Positions 1 to 9,434 of a stretch of 64,000 nucleotides of DNA are shown here, in pieces. The notes under the pieces were generated by a model, which was given only the letters and a program-made list of their open reading frames with translations, searched no databases and was not told the DNA's origin. The stretch is from Scalindua sp964344685 (GTDB lineage Bacteria; Planctomycetota; Brocadiia; Brocadiales; Scalinduaceae), in NCBI GenBank assembly GCA_964344685.1, contig CAYFOK010000011.1, positions 1-64,000 of the forward strand. Reading direction: 5' to 3'. Made by a program: the position numbers and the translations under genes. Positions within the stretch are counted from its first letter, which is position 1, and every line of letters begins with the position of its first letter.

Positions 1-132
1 CATTACAGACAGAACCAGTACTACTGTCAGATTAAATACTATCTACTACATATAATTAGTATCTATAAAGCTCCCACCTTCCTCAATGTGTGTTCACTGT
101 ATCTTCCCATCTGAAGAAATCTGAAAAAACAG

Positions 133-465
133 TTAATATTTTTGCTTTCCTTCCACCACTCTACGCTTTCTGTAATCTCTGTAATCCATACTATCATCCG
201 GTCTGGGAGAATTCAGTATGTCGATTAAATTTGCGTATTTCCCTCCTGCCACTTTCACCTCGTGCTTTAAAACACCTTTATCTTTCTGTAACCTTTTTAT
301 CTCCTCAATATCCAATTGCAGGGCACGGTAGTATCCATTCATATACGCTATCACAAGCTCTCTGCGCTTCGACGGAGATAGCTGCGAGTATGTATAGTTT
401 ATGCACAGAGATATGACACTTATTATTATCAAAACGATGAGCATTAACTTCTTTTTTGGATGCAC
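133..465 (-). CDS. small membrane-anchored hypothetical protein
   Basis: A 110-residue protein of unknown function. Residues 7-27 form one hydrophobic segment that could be an uncleaved signal anchor or a signal peptide. The rest is charged and helical, with many Lys, Arg and Glu residues and an Arg/Lys-rich C-terminus. The start is GTG, with an AAGGA sequence about 8 nt upstream. It lies 69 bp downstream of the HAMP-domain gene on the same strand, so the two may be co-transcribed. No recognised family motif is visible. Coding status rests on the membrane segment, the ribosome binding site and the collinear neighbour. Confidence 0.6.
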   Translation of the reverse strand: MHPKKKLMLIVLIIISVISLCINYTYSQLSPSKRRELVIAYMNGYYRALQLDIEEIKRLQKDKGVLKHEVKVAGGKYANLIDILNSPRPDDSMDYRDYRKRRVVEGKQKY

Positions 466-534
466 TTAAAATTCCTTTAATTTAATTCATGACACGCTAT
501 CTAATTATATTCCAAACATGTCTAACCTTTAATT

Positions 535-1113
535 TCACTCTATATCTGTTTTAAATGAAGAAGTAATTTCCTTTATACTTTTTAAGCGCTGTTCTTGAGA
601 TCCATTTTCACCTAGTTCCCGGCATGCCAGCTGAAGCTCTTGAATCTTCTCTCTCCAGTGCTCTTTTACGTTATTGATATCTGCAAACAGATGTTTGAAT
701 TCATCTTTTTTTCTCAACCGGCTTACCGGACGGCTCAAATCTCCCTTCGCCATCTCTCCCAGAAGACTTCTCATCCGGTAAACTGGGCCTGCCATTCTGT
801 GTGAAATAATCAGGCTGAAGAAAAAAGTAAAAATTAAAGTTCCAACAAGGCAGATTGACAGTACCGGCCATAGAAGATCCAACAGGGTATATGTACCTAT
901 AACCTTTGTATCTACGGCACTATCCAGCTGGCCGAAAGGGACAGGCTGAATAACCGAGACCTGCACATCCCCATATTTATAATAAACCAGAACAAGTAAA
1001 GAGAGTGAACCTATGACTATAAGCGCCGCTAATATTGCAAATTTACTCATCAAGCTATATTGGAATCGAGTATCTACAATATATTGGCGTCTTTTGTATC
1101 TTCCCTTTTTCAT
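535..1113 (-). CDS. two-TM HAMP domain protein (receptor fragment without output domain)
   Basis: A 192-residue inner-membrane protein. Two hydrophobic helices (about residues 24-45 and 78-104) flank a short periplasmic stretch of about 30 residues. A HAMP-like linker follows, with the typical 'RMAGPVYRMRSLLGEMAKGDL' start split over residues about 106-126, and then a predicted coiled coil to the end. No histidine kinase, methyl-accepting, GGDEF or other output domain follows. It is therefore a stand-alone HAMP protein that probably transmits a signal through a partner. ATG start with GGAAGAG upstream. Domain assignment is from motif recognition; the partner and signal are unknown. Confidence 0.75.
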   Translation of the reverse strand: MKKGRYKRRQYIVDTRFQYSLMSKFAILAALIVIGSLSLLVLVYYKYGDVQVSVIQPVPFGQLDSAVDTKVIGTYTLLDLLWPVLSICLVGTLIFTFFFSLIISHRMAGPVYRMRSLLGEMAKGDLSRPVSRLRKKDEFKHLFADINNVKEHWREKIQELQLACRELGENGSQEQRLKSIKEITSSFKTDIE

Positions 1114-1413
1114 TTACTCTTCCACATAAAACAATAAATAGAAATGTCATATATAATATAAAGCAACTACAGTACCAGAGTATTGTATTTGATGTAAGCA
1201 CCTTACAACATTATAGTTAGGCTATCAGCAAGTATTAATAGACCTTTTTGATATTAATTTGAATGTGCCCTGTTTTGAAGCAGGAGCCCAATCTTTGCAG
1301 CCAAGGTGTCTCATAATGACTACAAAGTGTTGAAGCTGCGGTACTCAACTGATTAAATGAGGCAGAAAACTGGATGAATACGCACGATTGTGCACGTTCA
1401 GAAGGTAAGATGT

Positions 1414-1480
1414 CTTTGCCGGTTCAGCCTTACCACCCCGTATGTTTTATACAGGTAAAAATAAGATTGAACCGGCAAAG
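1414..1480. repeat. nested inverted repeat with perfect 13-bp arms
   Basis: The arms CTTTGCCGGTTCA (1414-1426) and TGAACCGGCAAAG (1468-1480) are perfectly complementary. Inside are further complementary pairs: TTACC (1430-1434) with GGTAA (1454-1458), then GTAT with ATAC. The whole 67 bp can fold into one long hairpin. It lies about 70 bp beyond the pckG stop codon. No T-run follows on either strand, so it is not a standard intrinsic terminator. It could be an mRNA 3' stabilising structure or a small mobile palindrome. Confidence 0.7.
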
Positions 1481-1500
1481 TACTGATGTGTATGAATACA

Positions 1501-1553
1501 GCATGAAAGTGACGCTTCATGCCGCACTGCTGAGTTATGTTATTGTGTGCGGC
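1501..1553. repeat. two inverted repeats at the 3' end of pckG
   Basis: GCATGAA (1501-1507) pairs with TTCATGC (1516-1522), and GCCGCAC (1521-1527) pairs with GTGCGGC (1547-1553). The second stem begins in the pckG stop codon region on the minus strand. Together with the 67-bp hairpin beyond it, these make a compound folded 3' region. No poly-T tract follows, so a role in termination is only possible. Confidence 0.5.
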
Positions 1554-3361
1554 TAAGAAGCATCTAATCGTTTTTCCAGGGCATCTATTTCGTCTTTAAG
1601 CCCTTGAGGCAGTCTATCACCGAATTTCGCAAGGTGCTCCCTTATTAACGGCACTTGCTGTTTCCACTCTTCCGGATCCACTTTTAAGAGCTCTTCCAGA
1701 TCACTATCTGAAATGTCCAGACCATCTAGGTCCAGTGCATCTTCAGTCGGGACCCATCCAATTGGCGTCTCTACAGCCTTTCCCTCGCCACAGACTCTTT
1801 CAATTACCCATTTCAAGGCACGACTGTTTTCGCCATAACCCGGCCACAGGAACTTGTCGTCCTCTCCCTTACGAAACCAGTTAACATAGAAAATTTTTGG
1901 TAACTTTTCAGGATCAGTCTTCGTTCCCATATCCAGCCAATGTTTGAAATAATCTCCCATATGGTAACCGCAGAAAGGAAGCATTGCGAACGGATCATAC
2001 CGCAGCTCTCCGACTTTACCGGCAGCAGCGGCTGTTTTTTCAGATGAAGCGATAGCGCCAAGAAATGTCCCATGCTGCCAGCTGAAAGATTGATGGATAA
2101 GTGGCACAACACCCGCCCGCCGTCCGCCAAACAGGAACGCTGATATCGGAACACCTTTTGGATCTTCCCATGCCGGATCAATTACGGGATTTTGACATGC
2201 ATGTGCCGTGAAACGTGCGTTCGGATGTGCGGCAGGAGTTCCTGACTCCGGCGTCCAATCATTACCTTTCCAGTCTGTTAACCTGGCAGGCGGTTCATCT
2301 GTCATCTCTTCCCACCATACATCACCATCTTCCGTATAGGCCACATTTGTAAAAATACTGTTTTCCGTCATCGTAAGCATGCAATTAGGATTAGTTTTCA
2401 TTGACGTTCCAGGAGCAACCCCAAAGTATCCGGCCTCAGGATTTATCGCGTACAGTCGGCCATCTTCACCGAATTTCATCCAGGCAATATCGTCACCTAC
2501 GCATTCCACTTTCCACCCCGGAATGGTTGCGTTCAGCATTGCCAGATTAGTTTTACCGCATGCGCTTGGAAATGCTGCTGTAATATATTTTTTCTCACCA
2601 TTAGGCGGCGTAATGCCCAGTATAAGCATGTGTTCGGCAAGCCACCCTTCTTCTCTTGCCATCGAAGAGGCAATACGCAACGCAAAACACTTCTTTCCTA
2701 ACAATGCGTTTCCACCATACCCCGAGCCGTAGGACCAGATAGTCCTCTCTTCAGGAAAGTGAGTAATGTATTTGTTATCTGCATTACATGGCCAGGGTAC
2801 ATCCTGCTGGCCCTCTTCCAAAGGGCTGCCTACAGAATGAAGACAAGGGATAAAGACACCATCATCACCCAGAACATCTAAAACCGCCTTTCCCATCCGT
2901 GTCATAATTTTCAAATTATTTGCAACATAGGGAGAATCTGTCAATTCTATACCAATATGAGCAATATTAGAACCTAACGGTCCCATACTGAAAGGGACAA
3001 CGTACATGGTACGCCCTTTCATAGAACCGGTATAAAGCGCAATCATTTCTGCCTTCATTTCATCAGGATCCTGCCAATTATTATTTGGCCCGGCATCATC
3101 CTTGTTTTTTGTGCATACAAACGTTCTATCTTCTACCCGGGCAACATCTGCAGGATCTGAAATTGCCCAGTAACTGTTTGGCCTTCTTTCCTCATTTAAT
3201 TTAACATATGTACCATTCTTAACCAGCAGATCAGCCAATTCATCATACTCTTCCTTACTGCCATCACACCAGATAACCTGATCAGGTTGACACATCTTTG
3301 CCATTTCGTCAACCCATTCCAGAAGTTTTTTGTTATTAGTAAGCGGGGTTGTGCTGCCCAT
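1553..3361 (-). CDS. pckG: phosphoenolpyruvate carboxykinase (GTP)
   Basis: Converts oxaloacetate and GTP to phosphoenolpyruvate, GDP and CO2 in the cytoplasm, linking the TCA cycle to gluconeogenesis. An autotroph could also use it in the carboxylating direction. At 602 residues it has the normal length of the GTP-dependent family. The kinase P-loop FPSACGKTNL is at residues 264-273, with the hyper-reactive Cys of this family at 268. The metal-binding VGDDIAWM is at 288-295. The ATG start is preceded by AGGAG at 5-nt spacing. It stands alone in its transcription unit, with folded repeats at the 3' end. The assignment is secure. Confidence 0.97.
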   Translation of the reverse strand: MGSTTPLTNNKKLLEWVDEMAKMCQPDQVIWCDGSKEEYDELADLLVKNGTYVKLNEERRPNSYWAISDPADVARVEDRTFVCTKNKDDAGPNNNWQDPDEMKAEMIALYTGSMKGRTMYVVPFSMGPLGSNIAHIGIELTDSPYVANNLKIMTRMGKAVLDVLGDDGVFIPCLHSVGSPLEEGQQDVPWPCNADNKYITHFPEERTIWSYGSGYGGNALLGKKCFALRIASSMAREEGWLAEHMLILGITPPNGEKKYITAAFPSACGKTNLAMLNATIPGWKVECVGDDIAWMKFGEDGRLYAINPEAGYFGVAPGTSMKTNPNCMLTMTENSIFTNVAYTEDGDVWWEEMTDEPPARLTDWKGNDWTPESGTPAAHPNARFTAHACQNPVIDPAWEDPKGVPISAFLFGGRRAGVVPLIHQSFSWQHGTFLGAIASSEKTAAAAGKVGELRYDPFAMLPFCGYHMGDYFKHWLDMGTKTDPEKLPKIFYVNWFRKGEDDKFLWPGYGENSRALKWVIERVCGEGKAVETPIGWVPTEDALDLDGLDISDSDLEELLKVDPEEWKQQVPLIREHLAKFGDRLPQGLKDEIDALEKRLDAS

Positions 3362-3734
3362 AGCATCTCCTGTCTATTATTAAAAATTAGTTTATAACTT
3401 TAATTAATAAGATTACTATTTATGATAGAATTTAGTATTTTAAAATAAATTACCATTAAATTCCAACCAAATCTCAGGTTTTTACCCTTACTTTTTCCAG
3501 ATGAAAATTTCTCCAAATATTATTATATTAGTAGTTACCGGCATGACGTCTTAAAGATGGGTTGTAGTTTTTTAGCGTCAAATGCAGTGCTTATTTATCA
3601 CTGACCATATTCCATTGTGTTGCCGTTAAAAATCAAATATTTTTTGATAATATCTTATTCTATGTATTGTAAAGCAGCAGGCAATTTCCAAAACCGGTAA
3701 AAGGTTAAAATCCGAATTCCAGACGAGATATAAG
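3362..3734. other. intergenic region between divergent pckG and LOG gene
   Basis: A 373-bp AT-rich spacer between two divergently transcribed genes, so it must hold both promoters. No convincing palindrome, riboswitch or terminator was recognised. Confidence 0.5.
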
Positions 3735-4316
3735 ATGAAAAGAGTATGTGTATATTGCGGGTCAAGCGAAGGAGGAAACCCTGTTTACACTGGAGCAGCC
3801 AGACAGCTGGCACGTGCTATGGTAAATAGAAATATAGACCTGGTATATGGCGGAGCAAGCGTTGGAATAATGGGTGAAATTGCTGATGCCGTTCTTGAAT
3901 ACGGCGGTGAGGTAATCGGTGTAATCCCGAAAGGATTGTTTAGAAAAGAGGTTGCCCATACATCTCTTACTGAATTACGTGAAGTGAGTTCTATGCATGA
4001 GCGGAAATCTTTGATGGCAGACCTGTCTGATGGTTTTATTGCTTTGCCGGGCGGTTTCGGTACAATTGAAGAGATACTTGAGATCATAACTTGGTCTCAG
4101 CTGGGTATGCACCGGAAACCTTGTGGCCTGCTTAATGTATACCAATATTATGATAAGCTGATTGAATTTCTTGATCATGCTGTTTCTGAACAGTTCATAA
4201 AAAACAGCCACCGTTCCACTGTACTGATAGATGAGTGCCCGGATGCACTGCTGAAAAAATTTGAGGCATATAAAGCACCTGAAACAGCAAAATGGATAGA
4301 TAGAAATAGTACTTAA
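3735..4316 (+). CDS. LOG family (TIGR00730) nucleoside 5'-monophosphate phosphoribohydrolase
   Basis: A Rossmann-fold enzyme of the LOG family, formerly annotated as lysine decarboxylase. Characterised members hydrolyse cytokinin riboside monophosphate or AMP to the base and ribose 5-phosphate. The family signature PGGFGTIEE is at residues 105-113 and the partner Arg-containing motif MHERK at 87-91; both belong to the active site. The N-terminal VYCGSS phosphate-binding start is intact. The 193-residue length is typical. The ribosome binding site is weak. Two small genes follow in the same direction with spacings of 9 and 10 bp, suggesting an operon. The physiological substrate in this organism is not predictable. 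Confidence 0.9.
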   Translation: MKRVCVYCGSSEGGNPVYTGAARQLARAMVNRNIDLVYGGASVGIMGEIADAVLEYGGEVIGVIPKGLFRKEVAHTSLTELREVSSMHERKSLMADLSDGFIALPGGFGTIEEILEIITWSQLGMHRKPCGLLNVYQYYDKLIEFLDHAVSEQFIKNSHRSTVLIDECPDALLKKFEAYKAPETAKWIDRNST

Positions 4317-4325
4317 GAGAATATT

Positions 4326-4742
4326 ATGAAGATATATATACTTATTTTTCTTGTACTCTTAGCCACAATCATTGTGATATTAAAGTTAATAACTGCACCG
4401 CATCCTGTAACTTCCCCTGAGATTACACATGATATTAATGGTTATGACACCGGACAACCTGAATATCAAAACCGTGATGAGATATATTACAGGCACAGTA
4501 CGAACGGGGAAATAGATGACCGGAAATTAATGGCTTTTGCAAAAGCTTTTGTTGAGGTACAATCATACATGAACACAGCAGGCAGTAAGGCAGATTATAA
4601 TGTAACGACTAAAATTGTCCAGGATCACGGTTTAAGTGTTAAAGATTACACGATGATAGCATCAAGAATGAATGTGGATTCAGATTTTCAGAATAGAGTT
4701 CAAGAAATGATTAATGAAGCGTATTTACAAAACTTACCATAA
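4326..4742 (+). CDS. exported or membrane-anchored DUF4168-like protein
   Basis: A 138-residue protein with an N-terminal hydrophobic helix (residues 2-23) that anchors or exports it. The C-terminal 75 residues read as a helical domain with the pattern 'FAKAFVEVQSYM ... GLSVKDYTMIASRMN', which resembles DUF4168, a domain of unknown function found in exported bacterial proteins. It starts 9 bp after the LOG gene stop and is followed by another exported protein. The DUF match is by eye and tentative; the exported location is better supported. Confidence 0.65.
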   Translation: MKIYILIFLVLLATIIVILKLITAPHPVTSPEITHDINGYDTGQPEYQNRDEIYYRHSTNGEIDDRKLMAFAKAFVEVQSYMNTAGSKADYNVTTKIVQDHGLSVKDYTMIASRMNVDSDFQNRVQEMINEAYLQNLP

Positions 4743-4752
4743 GAGATCAATA

Positions 4753-5277
4753 ATGAAAATGAAACATATCAAATATATATTCATAATATTAATTATTATC
4801 TTCTCAATAAACAATACAAGCTACGCACTGGGAAAGATTGTAAACTACTTTCTGGACAACCCGAATGCATGGGATGACACAAAGCGGGTTACTCACGGTA
4901 CATCAACAAAGATTATTGTGAAAAATGGAATGGAGGGTTTGGTGTTTAGACTTACCGACTTGACAATGGGCGATGAGGTTGCATTGGTCTTTCTGGAAAC
5001 AAAGAAAGTTAAAAAATTTACCAGTGAGAGCATTTGTAATGCTGACAGGAATCTGATACAAGGTAAAAACAGAATCGTTTCTGTTATTACGAAGAACCTC
5101 GGTAATCGCAAGAAATTCTACTACAAATTTATATTGCAAAGAGCAATGAATGATGTGCCAATTGATATATATAATAACGGTGACGCCGTTCTTGAAAGCA
5201 GATATGACGGAACCAGGGCAGTTAACAGTATGTCAGACCTGTCAGGCATCTCGCTTTTGGAGATTGAGGTCCGTTAA
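4753..5277 (+). CDS. exported hypothetical protein
   Basis: A 174-residue protein from the ATG at 4753. A longer reading frame opens at 4714 but would overlap the preceding gene, so the inner start is preferred. Residues 6-25 form a signal peptide-like helix ending near SYA. The remainder alternates short beta-like strands rich in Val, Ile and Lys, suggesting a small periplasmic beta-domain. No family was recognised. It is the third gene of a probable operon with the LOG enzyme and the DUF4168-like protein. Confidence 0.65.
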   Translation: MKMKHIKYIFIILIIIFSINNTSYALGKIVNYFLDNPNAWDDTKRVTHGTSTKIIVKNGMEGLVFRLTDLTMGDEVALVFLETKKVKKFTSESICNADRNLIQGKNRIVSVITKNLGNRKKFYYKFILQRAMNDVPIDIYNNGDAVLESRYDGTRAVNSMSDLSGISLLEIEVR

Positions 5278-5447
5278 TTGTCTTTAATACACAAATTTAG
5301 TGAAAAACAGCAAAGATTAAAGTATTTAGAGACACCATCATAATTACTAATAAATGCAAAAATAACTATTGAAATTATAAGGGCTTTCTTTTATTATACT
5401 TAGGATTATATGCATACATTTATATACTAGTACAAATATAAAAACCT

Positions 5448-6092
5448 GTGAGCGAAGAGAACAAAAATTCTTCTGATGGAAGGAATTCAGTAAGAATTCC
5501 AGACTCCTTTCCTATCAATTACAAGGTAGTTACACAAAAGGAGTATGATAAAAAAGCCTCTCTATATATCAGTCGCCGCACAGCAAACAGATCGGCAGCC
5601 AGGGGAAGTGAAACAGAAACGTTCCATTTTGACTGGTCGCATATAGAGAAAGAAGTAGATTTTGACCCGGTGCTTGTCAAAATTCTGTTCTATCTGGACC
5701 AGAAAATTGACAAGATGATTGCTAATCAGGAGAAGATACTCAAGAAGTTTGATACTACGGAGGAGGTGCACGATGAATCAGCAACAGGAGAGTGTATCGA
5801 TATAAGCGGTTCCGGCGTCAATATGCTGGTTACAGAGGAGCTAAATACAGGCTCCTTATTGGAGCTGAGGATTGACCCACCTATTAATCCTAAAATGCAA
5901 ATTATTCTTTTAGGAAAACTCACCAGGATTTGCCAACCAAGGGATAAAGAAGATGAAGGCTTTGAAGTTTCGGTAACATTTAGTGCAATCAATGAAGATG
6001 ACAGAGAGGATTTAATAAAGTATATCTTTCAGAGACAGCGCGAAATAATCGCTGCCAGGAAAAAAAGTGGCGACCTATCTTCAAACACATGA
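5448..6092 (+). CDS. PilZ domain protein (c-di-GMP responsive), long form
   Basis: A 214-residue cytoplasmic protein with a GTG start and no strong ribosome binding site. The N-terminal half is charged and helical and lacks a recognised domain. The C-terminal half (about 105-205) contains the PilZ-type DISGSGVNM segment, matching the D/NxSxxG part of the c-di-GMP pocket, followed by the usual beta-barrel strands. The Arg-rich RxxxR switch motif that normally precedes it is not clear at the expected place, so c-di-GMP binding is uncertain. The arrangement resembles the 'PilZ domain with atypical N-terminal half' seen in flagellar and type IV pilus regulators. Confidence 0.75.
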   Translation: MSEENKNSSDGRNSVRIPDSFPINYKVVTQKEYDKKASLYISRRTANRSAARGSETETFHFDWSHIEKEVDFDPVLVKILFYLDQKIDKMIANQEKILKKFDTTEEVHDESATGECIDISGSGVNMLVTEELNTGSLLELRIDPPINPKMQIILLGKLTRICQPRDKEDEGFEVSVTFSAINEDDREDLIKYIFQRQREIIAARKKSGDLSSNT

Positions 6093-6570
6093 CAATTATC
6101 ACTTAGAACAAAATGCCGGCCAGGTAATTTCTCAATAATAATCTGCAGACGAAAAATCTTTTTCCAGAATCGCTCTGTGGACGTTTGTCCGTTACCAAAT
6201 TCAGGCTCACTGTCTATCAATTATCTCCCGGAGAAGGACATTGGGCCTTGATTATACATAACATTTCAAGTTTAGAATTACTTTTTTAAGCGTTGCCTTT
6301 TCGATTAATTATATTAGCAGCTCTACAAAGACCTTACTCATCACTCCACCAAGAGGCAATATCTATCGTTCATAATAAATTAAATTATTATTTAAAAATA
6401 CTTATCCACTTGGTATAACTTCCTTTTTTACCGGATTACAGTTACCGATTAATTGAAACGGGGATATCATTTGTGGTATGAAATTAGAAACAATTTGATA
6501 CTGGCAGAAGCGATTTAAACACAATATGGCCGTATGTGCAGATTGATTTCAGTTTTAGAAATGGTGTAAA
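6093..6570. other. intergenic region, nothing recognised
   Basis: A 478-bp AT-rich gap between the PilZ gene and the hemerythrin gene. Short open frames on both strands lack a ribosome binding site or recognisable protein features. I see no RNA gene, repeat or terminator. Confidence 0.4.
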
Positions 6571-6972
6571 ATGATTGAATGGTCAGATAAATATAGTGTA
6601 AATGTTGCAATTATTGATAAAGAGCATAAGGACTTTATTGATATTGTTAATAGGGTTACAGTTGCGAAGGAACACGATTACCGCCAGAGTGAAATAAAGG
6701 GGTTTTTATGTGAGCTGGTTAAATTTGCAAAAGAACATTTTAAGACGGAAGAGACTTATATGACAACATTTCAATATCCTGATTATTTATTACATTACAA
6801 TGAACATCTTAATTTCTCTCTCCATATGATCATTTATAACAACCAGGTAATTAACGGTGAATATAAAATCCTGGACGAGTTGGATAAATATTTACAGGAA
6901 TGGGTAGCCTACCACATACAGATAACCGACAAGAAATATACAGAATGTTTCAATAAAAATGGTTTAAAATGA
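6571..6972 (+). CDS. bacteriohemerythrin (copy 1)
   Basis: A single-domain, non-heme diiron O2-binding protein of 133 residues. All seven expected iron ligands are present: H19, H56, E60, H75, H79, H115 and D120, in the motifs EHK, HFKTEE, HYNEH and HIQITD. In anaerobes and microaerophiles such proteins act in oxygen sensing, storage or detoxification. A second protein with the same ligand positions and a similar C-terminus is encoded at 52633-53034. It stands alone, with about 480 bp of spacer upstream. Family assignment is firm; the exact role is not. Confidence 0.93.
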   Translation: MIEWSDKYSVNVAIIDKEHKDFIDIVNRVTVAKEHDYRQSEIKGFLCELVKFAKEHFKTEETYMTTFQYPDYLLHYNEHLNFSLHMIIYNNQVINGEYKILDELDKYLQEWVAYHIQITDKKYTECFNKNGLK

Positions 6973-7086
6973 TCTCTATGTAATCTCAGAACAGAGCGCT
7001 TTTAAAAACTACTGAATGCCAAGCCTCTCTTGATCAATCAAAGTCAATCCACTCATCAGATCCGGTAAGGAAATAAGACTGACACT

Positions 7087-7848
7087 TTACGAAATCTCAA
7101 GCTTGAATATAAACGGCGAATCATGAGATCCAACTATTAGTTTATTGACTTTTTTGTCTAATACACAAGGCTCCTGGATCTTTACATCATTAACAATAGT
7201 ACCAAAGCAGCTTCCCCTGTCTACAACGACATACTTATCATTAATGAGGTCTATCATAAAATGATTAGAGGAAATATTAAATGGAGGTTTCTCAGAGTTG
7301 TCTTCGAGGAACAGGTCATTGTCGATAAAGACATCATCCTCACCAATTGCACTTTTACGGCCAACTTTAAAAGGAAAATTTTCTATCCTCGGCGAGTTAT
7401 CACCTAACGCGTTAATGGATGTTTCATTCATCCCAGTCATGATAACAAGCCCTTCCTTTTCCTGTTCTTTTCCTTTCCCTCCCCATGGCTGATCACCTAA
7501 ACAATCCTTAATAACTATATTTTCATTGGCCGTTCTTAACCGCTCAAAAAGTGCCTTAATAATGGGAAAAAGTATCTTGGGATTTCTTGTCAACTGCTCA
7601 TTAAAAGCCTTACGGTCAATAACCGATACCTCTGTGTCCTCAAGAGCCGTAACAGTAGCAGAGCGTGGCCTGTCATCCATCAAACCCATTTCACCAAATA
7701 TCTGTTTCTTACCAAGTACTGCAAAAACTGTTTTTTTGTCATTTACAACAATCGAAACTTCAACCCTTCCTGACTCAATGATATATGCACAGGTCTCGTA
7801 TGAACCTTGCCTGATTATAACCTCCCCTTGTTTGAAAGATTGATGCAT
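7087..7848 (-). CDS. cyclic nucleotide-binding domain - FHA domain fusion protein
   Basis: The N-terminal half (about residues 5-110) is a Crp/Fnr-type cyclic nucleotide-binding barrel, with FGEMGLMDDRPRSATV as the phosphate-binding cassette. The C-terminal half (about 155-250) is an FHA phosphothreonine-binding domain with GRKS, a Ser/Asn pair before H (SSNHF) and DRGSCFGTIVN. There is no HTH DNA-binding domain, so this is a signalling adaptor rather than a transcription factor. The frame is open to a TTG at 7875. I chose the ATG at 7848 because AGGG lies 6-7 nt before it. The next gene upstream is the divergent TIR-TPR gene. Confidence 0.87.
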   Translation of the reverse strand: MHQSFKQGEVIIRQGSYETCAYIIESGRVEVSIVVNDKKTVFAVLGKKQIFGEMGLMDDRPRSATVTALEDTEVSVIDRKAFNEQLTRNPKILFPIIKALFERLRTANENIVIKDCLGDQPWGGKGKEQEKEGLVIMTGMNETSINALGDNSPRIENFPFKVGRKSAIGEDDVFIDNDLFLEDNSEKPPFNISSNHFMIDLINDKYVVVDRGSCFGTIVNDVKIQEPCVLDKKVNKLIVGSHDSPFIFKLEIS

Positions 7849-8111
7849 ATAAACCCTACTTCTCAATAGTGACAAATTTTATTGTACAGACAAATCGAGT
7901 TTTTAAGGCAGCACCGCTTATATTACACTACTTAAATCGTAAAGCAAGCAAATGTTTCATAATCACAGGTATGAATATTGACAGAAGTTTTGTACTCTGA
8001 TATAAGTTATCTTATCAATTAAGCTAATAAAAGACTGAATGCCCATTTACCGGCTATCTGATGTAGATATGATTTTAGGATAATTAATTTAAAATCTTAT
8101 TTATCTATTAG

Positions 8112-9434
8112 ATGTTTAAACATAATAAAAATCCGGTCTTTCTATGCTGTGCAGCTGAAGACATAGAAAAAGTTAAAGAAATTCATGATGCCATGAAGGC
8201 AAGGGCATTGAATGTGTGTTTTGACAGGATTGATATTAATCCGAAAAAATGGGAAACTCATGTTGAAAAGGCTATAAATAAGAGCCATTTTTTTGTTATA
8301 TGTCTCAGTAAACATACTCTACCAGACGCTGAGGATAAAAGACACGGCTTCCATGATTATGAGCTTAATAAGGCTTATAATATAGCACAGGAAAGATCTG
8401 ATGAAGGTTTTACCATTACTCCTTTAATTATTGAGGACTGTGGTCAAGACAGCAACTTTCTCAGCAGCCCGCATCAGTATAATATATTTGAAACTTTTGA
8501 CAAAGAGCTGGACAGATTGGCTCTTAATCACGGTGGTTGCTCTCTCTCTAATTCCAATGCTAAAGATGAGAGAGCAGAAGATGAAAAGATAATCGACGGT
8601 CTTATGGGCGAAGCAACAGTGGCTTATTATACCGGAGACTATCAAAAGTCTTTAGCTTTTCTGGAAAAGGTTACTGCAGAAACATCTGACATCTATGAAG
8701 CATGGTATAATAGGGGTATTATTCTTGCAGATCTAGATCGTCATGATGAAGCAATATCTTCCTTTGACCAGGCTATCAGTATCAAGTCTGATGATCACAG
8801 GGCCTTTTACAATAAAGGAGTTTCTCTGGAGAGCCTGGACCATCTTACGGAGGCTATTTATGCTTTTAACCAGGCCATAAAAATTAAATCTGATGATTAT
8901 GCGTCATGGTATTACAAAGGACTTGCTCTCGACAGTTTAGGCAGTTCGGTTGAAGCACTTGAGGCTTATGATAAGGTTACCACAATCAAGCCTGACCATG
9001 AGGAGGCATGGAACAACAAAGGTATTATCCTTGAAGGATTAAACAGATATGAAGAGGCTCTTGCAGCACTGGATAAGGCGGTTATAATTAATCCCGATGA
9101 TTACGAAGCATGGCATAACAAGGGAGTTGTTCTTGGTAATCTCAATCGACAGGAAGAGGCTATTGAAGCATTTAACAACGCTATCAAGTCAAAGCCGGAT
9201 GTCTTTGAGACATGGTATCAGAAGGGAATTGCTCTTTGTAAAATTAATCATCATGAAGAGGCGTTAGGGGCGCTTGACGTCGCAGTCAGCATCAACCCGG
9301 ACGATTATAAGGCGTGGTACAGCATAGGCGTTTCACTTGATAATTTAGACCGCCAGCAAGAGGCTATTAAGGCATACGAAAAATCAACCAGAATCAAACT
9401 TAGCGATAGAAACAGTGAAAATAGTAGTGATTAG
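8112..9434 (+). CDS. TIR domain - TPR repeat protein
   Basis: A 440-residue protein. Residues 1-140 form a TIR domain: the first strand VFLCCAAED, the helix WETHVEKAINKSHFFVICLSK, and a conserved Glu in FHDYELNKA, at the position of the catalytic Glu of NADase TIRs. Eight 34-residue TPR repeats follow (about 160-435), very regular, each with the pattern AWxxxGxxLxxLxxxxEAxxAxxxAIxIxPDD. Bacterial TIR proteins act in NAD+ hydrolysis or in signalling and defence, with TPRs as the sensing or assembly part. No partner defence gene is adjacent. NADase activity is inferred, not shown. ATG start; it is divergent from the CNB-FHA gene. Confidence 0.85.
   Translation: MFKHNKNPVFLCCAAEDIEKVKEIHDAMKARALNVCFDRIDINPKKWETHVEKAINKSHFFVICLSKHTLPDAEDKRHGFHDYELNKAYNIAQERSDEGFTITPLIIEDCGQDSNFLSSPHQYNIFETFDKELDRLALNHGGCSLSNSNAKDERAEDEKIIDGLMGEATVAYYTGDYQKSLAFLEKVTAETSDIYEAWYNRGIILADLDRHDEAISSFDQAISIKSDDHRAFYNKGVSLESLDHLTEAIYAFNQAIKIKSDDYASWYYKGLALDSLGSSVEALEAYDKVTTIKPDHEEAWNNKGIILEGLNRYEEALAALDKAVIINPDDYEAWHNKGVVLGNLNRQEEAIEAFNNAIKSKPDVFETWYQKGIALCKINHHEEALGALDVAVSINPDDYKAWYSIGVSLDNLDRQQEAIKAYEKSTRIKLSDRNSENSSD

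Noticed and set aside
1374..1556. 60-codon plus-strand frame downstream of pckG
   Set aside because: It spans the inverted repeats and has no supported start; it looks accidental.
8112..9434. Complete TIR-based antiphage system
   Set aside because: No Thoeris-, CBASS- or Pycsar-type partner gene is adjacent, so only a TIR-TPR protein can be claimed.
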